This document shows, piece after piece, positions 4,664 to 5,777 of a DNA stretch of 5,777 bases (positions are counted from its first letter, which is position 1; each line of letters opens with the position of its first letter). This DNA comes from Thermococcus sp. (GTDB lineage Archaea; Methanobacteriota_B; Thermococci; Thermococcales; Thermococcaceae): positions 1-5,777 of the forward strand of contig JALTCK010000121.1 of NCBI GenBank assembly GCA_027074805.1, in the 5' to 3' direction. The position numbers and the translations under genes are program-made. The notes under the pieces are model-generated. The model did not search any database. It was not told the DNA's origin and was given only the letters and a program-made list of their open reading frames with translations.

Positions 4664-4677
4664 GGAAAGGTTTTTAT
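4664..4677 (+). promoter_or_regulatory. BRE and TATA box for the RNase H-like gene and CDC48
   Basis: GGAAAGG (4664-4670) followed by TTTTTAT (4671-4677) is a standard Thermococcales promoter. The box begins 29 bases before the ATG at 4700, so the mRNA should be leaderless or nearly so; the AT-poor GGGGGAA at 4684-4690 could still act as a weak binding site if transcription starts a little early. Confidence 0.6.
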
Positions 4678-4699
4678 TCATTCGGGGGAACTACTGTCC

Positions 4700-5461
4700 A
4701 TGAGGATTGCGGTCGTAACTGATGATGCAAGGGTTTATTACAGGGCTGTTAAAGTCCTCAAGGAGTACAGGATACCCTTTCTCAGTCTGAGGGTTGGAGA
4801 GAGTATTCCCTTTGACGTGGAGGTTGTTTTGACCGGAGAGCGAGACGTTGAGAGGGTGGAATTCCCTGTGAAGGTGATCGTGAGGGATGAGGGTTTCATA
4901 GACGAACTCCTCGCGAGACTTGAGGGGAGGGAGAGGTTTAAAAGGGTCTTCGTCGCCATTGACCCTGGAGAGAGGCCCGGACTCAGCGTCGTAGCCGACA
5001 ACAGAGTGATCGAAGTTCATCATCTCCAGAGCCCGCGGGACGTTGATGTAGTTGTCGAGCTGCTCGAGAAGTATCCGGGCTCAAAGATCAAGATGGGGCA
5101 CGGGGCGAAGAGGCAGAGAATGTTAATGCTGAGGGCACTCGGCGAACTCCTGGGCTACGACTATCCCATAATCATTGTCGATGAGAGGGGAACGACGCCA
5201 AAGGTTGGGGGCGTGGATGTGTCCCAGGTGCAGGACATAATCGCGGCAGTCAACATCGGGCTCAGGAACGGGAGGGAGGTTAGGATTGGTGAGTTACTTG
5301 AGGCTAAGGAACCCACCAAGCGTGAGATTGATGACATAAAGAGGAGGAGTCGTGAAATAAGCGGCAACTTAACCATATCCTCCAAGCTTGCGCGGGAGGT
5401 TGCCCTCGGCAAGATTACTTTGGATGAAGCAATCATGCGTCAGAGGAGGCGGTCAAGATGA
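4700..5461 (+). CDS. RuvC/YqgF-like RNase H-fold protein, coupled to CDC48
   Basis: Residues 1-80 of this 253-residue protein form a small alpha/beta domain (MRIAVVTDDARVYYRAVKVL start). Residues 82-190 read like an RNase H-fold domain of the RuvC/YqgF kind. VFVAIDPGERPGLSVV (83-98) has the Asp88-Pro-Gly first strand, KMGHGAKRQR (131-140) lies in the middle, IIIVDERGTT (157-166) has Asp161-Glu162, and VQDIIAAVNIGL (177-188) has Asp179 as third acidic residue. The spacing fits a two-metal nuclease site or a Holliday-junction-type nuclease. The C-terminal 60 residues are basic and helical (IDDIKRRSREISG, then MRQRRRSR), suited to nucleic-acid binding. The gene ends inside the CDC48 start codon (ATGA), so the two are co-translated. 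I do not recognise a named archaeal family; nuclease activity is predicted, not shown. Confidence 0.8.
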   Translation: MRIAVVTDDARVYYRAVKVLKEYRIPFLSLRVGESIPFDVEVVLTGERDVERVEFPVKVIVRDEGFIDELLARLEGRERFKRVFVAIDPGERPGLSVVADNRVIEVHHLQSPRDVDVVVELLEKYPGSKIKMGHGAKRQRMLMLRALGELLGYDYPIIIVDERGTTPKVGGVDVSQVQDIIAAVNIGLRNGREVRIGELLEAKEPTKREIDDIKRRSREISGNLTISSKLAREVALGKITLDEAIMRQRRRSR

Positions 5462-5777
5462 TCTTTAAGAAGGACGATGAGAGGTATGAGAAGATAAAGC
5501 TCCGTGTTGCTGAGGCCCTTAAGCGGGACGTTGGAAGAGGGATAGTGCGCTTTGACAGGAAGTACCAGAAGCAGCTTGGAGTCGAGCCGGGTGACATAGT
5601 CGAGCTCATAGGGGAGCGCTCTACTGGGGCAATAGTTGCCAACCCCCACCCTGATGACAGGGGACTCGACATAATCAGAATGGACGGATACATCCGCAGA
5701 AATGCCGGGGTCAGTATAGGAGACTACGTGACGGTAGCCAAGGCTGAGGTTCAGGAGGCTAAGAAAGTTGTGTTGGC
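5458..5777 (+). CDS. CDC48/VAT-type AAA ATPase, N-terminal part (cut by window end)
   Basis: The 106 complete codons present match the N-terminal domain of archaeal CDC48 (VAT, p97 homologue), a hexameric unfoldase that feeds the archaeal proteasome. KLRVAEALKRDVGRGIVRFD (14-33), followed by LGVEPGDIVELIG (40-52), is the double-psi beta-barrel. HPDDRGLDIIRMDGYIRRNAG (64-84) and IGDYVTVAKAEV (87-98) complete it. Full-length family members are about 730-840 residues with two ATPase modules, both beyond the window. The ATG overlaps the stop of the upstream gene as ATGA, with AGGAGGCGG (5444-5452) as ribosome binding site five bases before it. The family assignment is secure; translational coupling to the RNase H-like protein is the notable point. 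Confidence 0.96.
   Translation, partial: MIFKKDDERYEKIKLRVAEALKRDVGRGIVRFDRKYQKQLGVEPGDIVELIGERSTGAIVANPHPDDRGLDIIRMDGYIRRNAGVSIGDYVTVAKAEVQEAKKVVL

Noticed and set aside
4341..4664. 107-codon plus-strand frame rich in Phe, Pro and Leu after the permease
   Set aside because: It is the complement of the acidic Glu/Trp gene, whose TTC/CTC triplets read as Phe and Leu; it has no start signal and overlaps the permease end.

Overview
The window looks like chromosomal DNA from a hyperthermophilic archaeon of the Thermococcales, most likely a Thermococcus. The indications are the start of an archaeal CDC48/p97 AAA ATPase at the right edge, a GC-rich tRNA-Leu with encoded CCA, archaeal TATA boxes 25-30 bases before starts that leave little or no 5' leader, GGTGA-type ribosome binding sites, and tightly packed, overlapping genes rich in AGG/GAG/ATA codons. 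The genus is inferred, not proven.

Layout. (1) Bases 1-726 hold no convincing gene. After a GC-rich first 38 bases, the region becomes AT-richer and carries at least five hairpin-forming inverted repeats built on one plan: 10-base arms around AAACTTTTC or AACCTTTGC and a 3-4 base loop. (2) A tRNA-Leu(UAG) lies on the minus strand at 727-814 with its own promoter. (3) A divergent promoter with a perfect 8+8 palindrome just after its TATA box starts a six-gene plus-strand operon (900-4413): two related small membrane proteins (DUF2178-like), an XRE-type helix-turn-helix regulator, a four-helix membrane protein of unknown function, an ABC-2 type ATPase and its permease. (4) Convergent to the permease, 5 bases away, is a 54-residue minus-strand gene whose product is almost entirely Glu, Asp and Trp. 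(5) From a divergent promoter region, a plus-strand gene for a RuvC/YqgF-like RNase H-fold protein runs into the CDC48 gene through an ATGA overlap; CDC48 is cut by the window end.

How the genes may work together. The 900-4413 cluster has the shape of a self-regulated membrane-stress or export cassette: the XRE protein is a good candidate for binding the palindrome in its own promoter, and the ABC pair would export, or protect against, a small molecule or peptide. The substrate is unknown. The RNase H-like protein and CDC48 are probably co-transcribed and translationally coupled, which suggests, without proving, a link between a nucleic-acid-acting enzyme and the CDC48 unfoldase.

The best candidates for undescribed biology are the acidic Trp-rich miniprotein, the palindrome-controlled DUF2178/XRE/ABC cassette, the RNase H-like gene fused by overlap to CDC48, and the hairpin family beside the tRNA.
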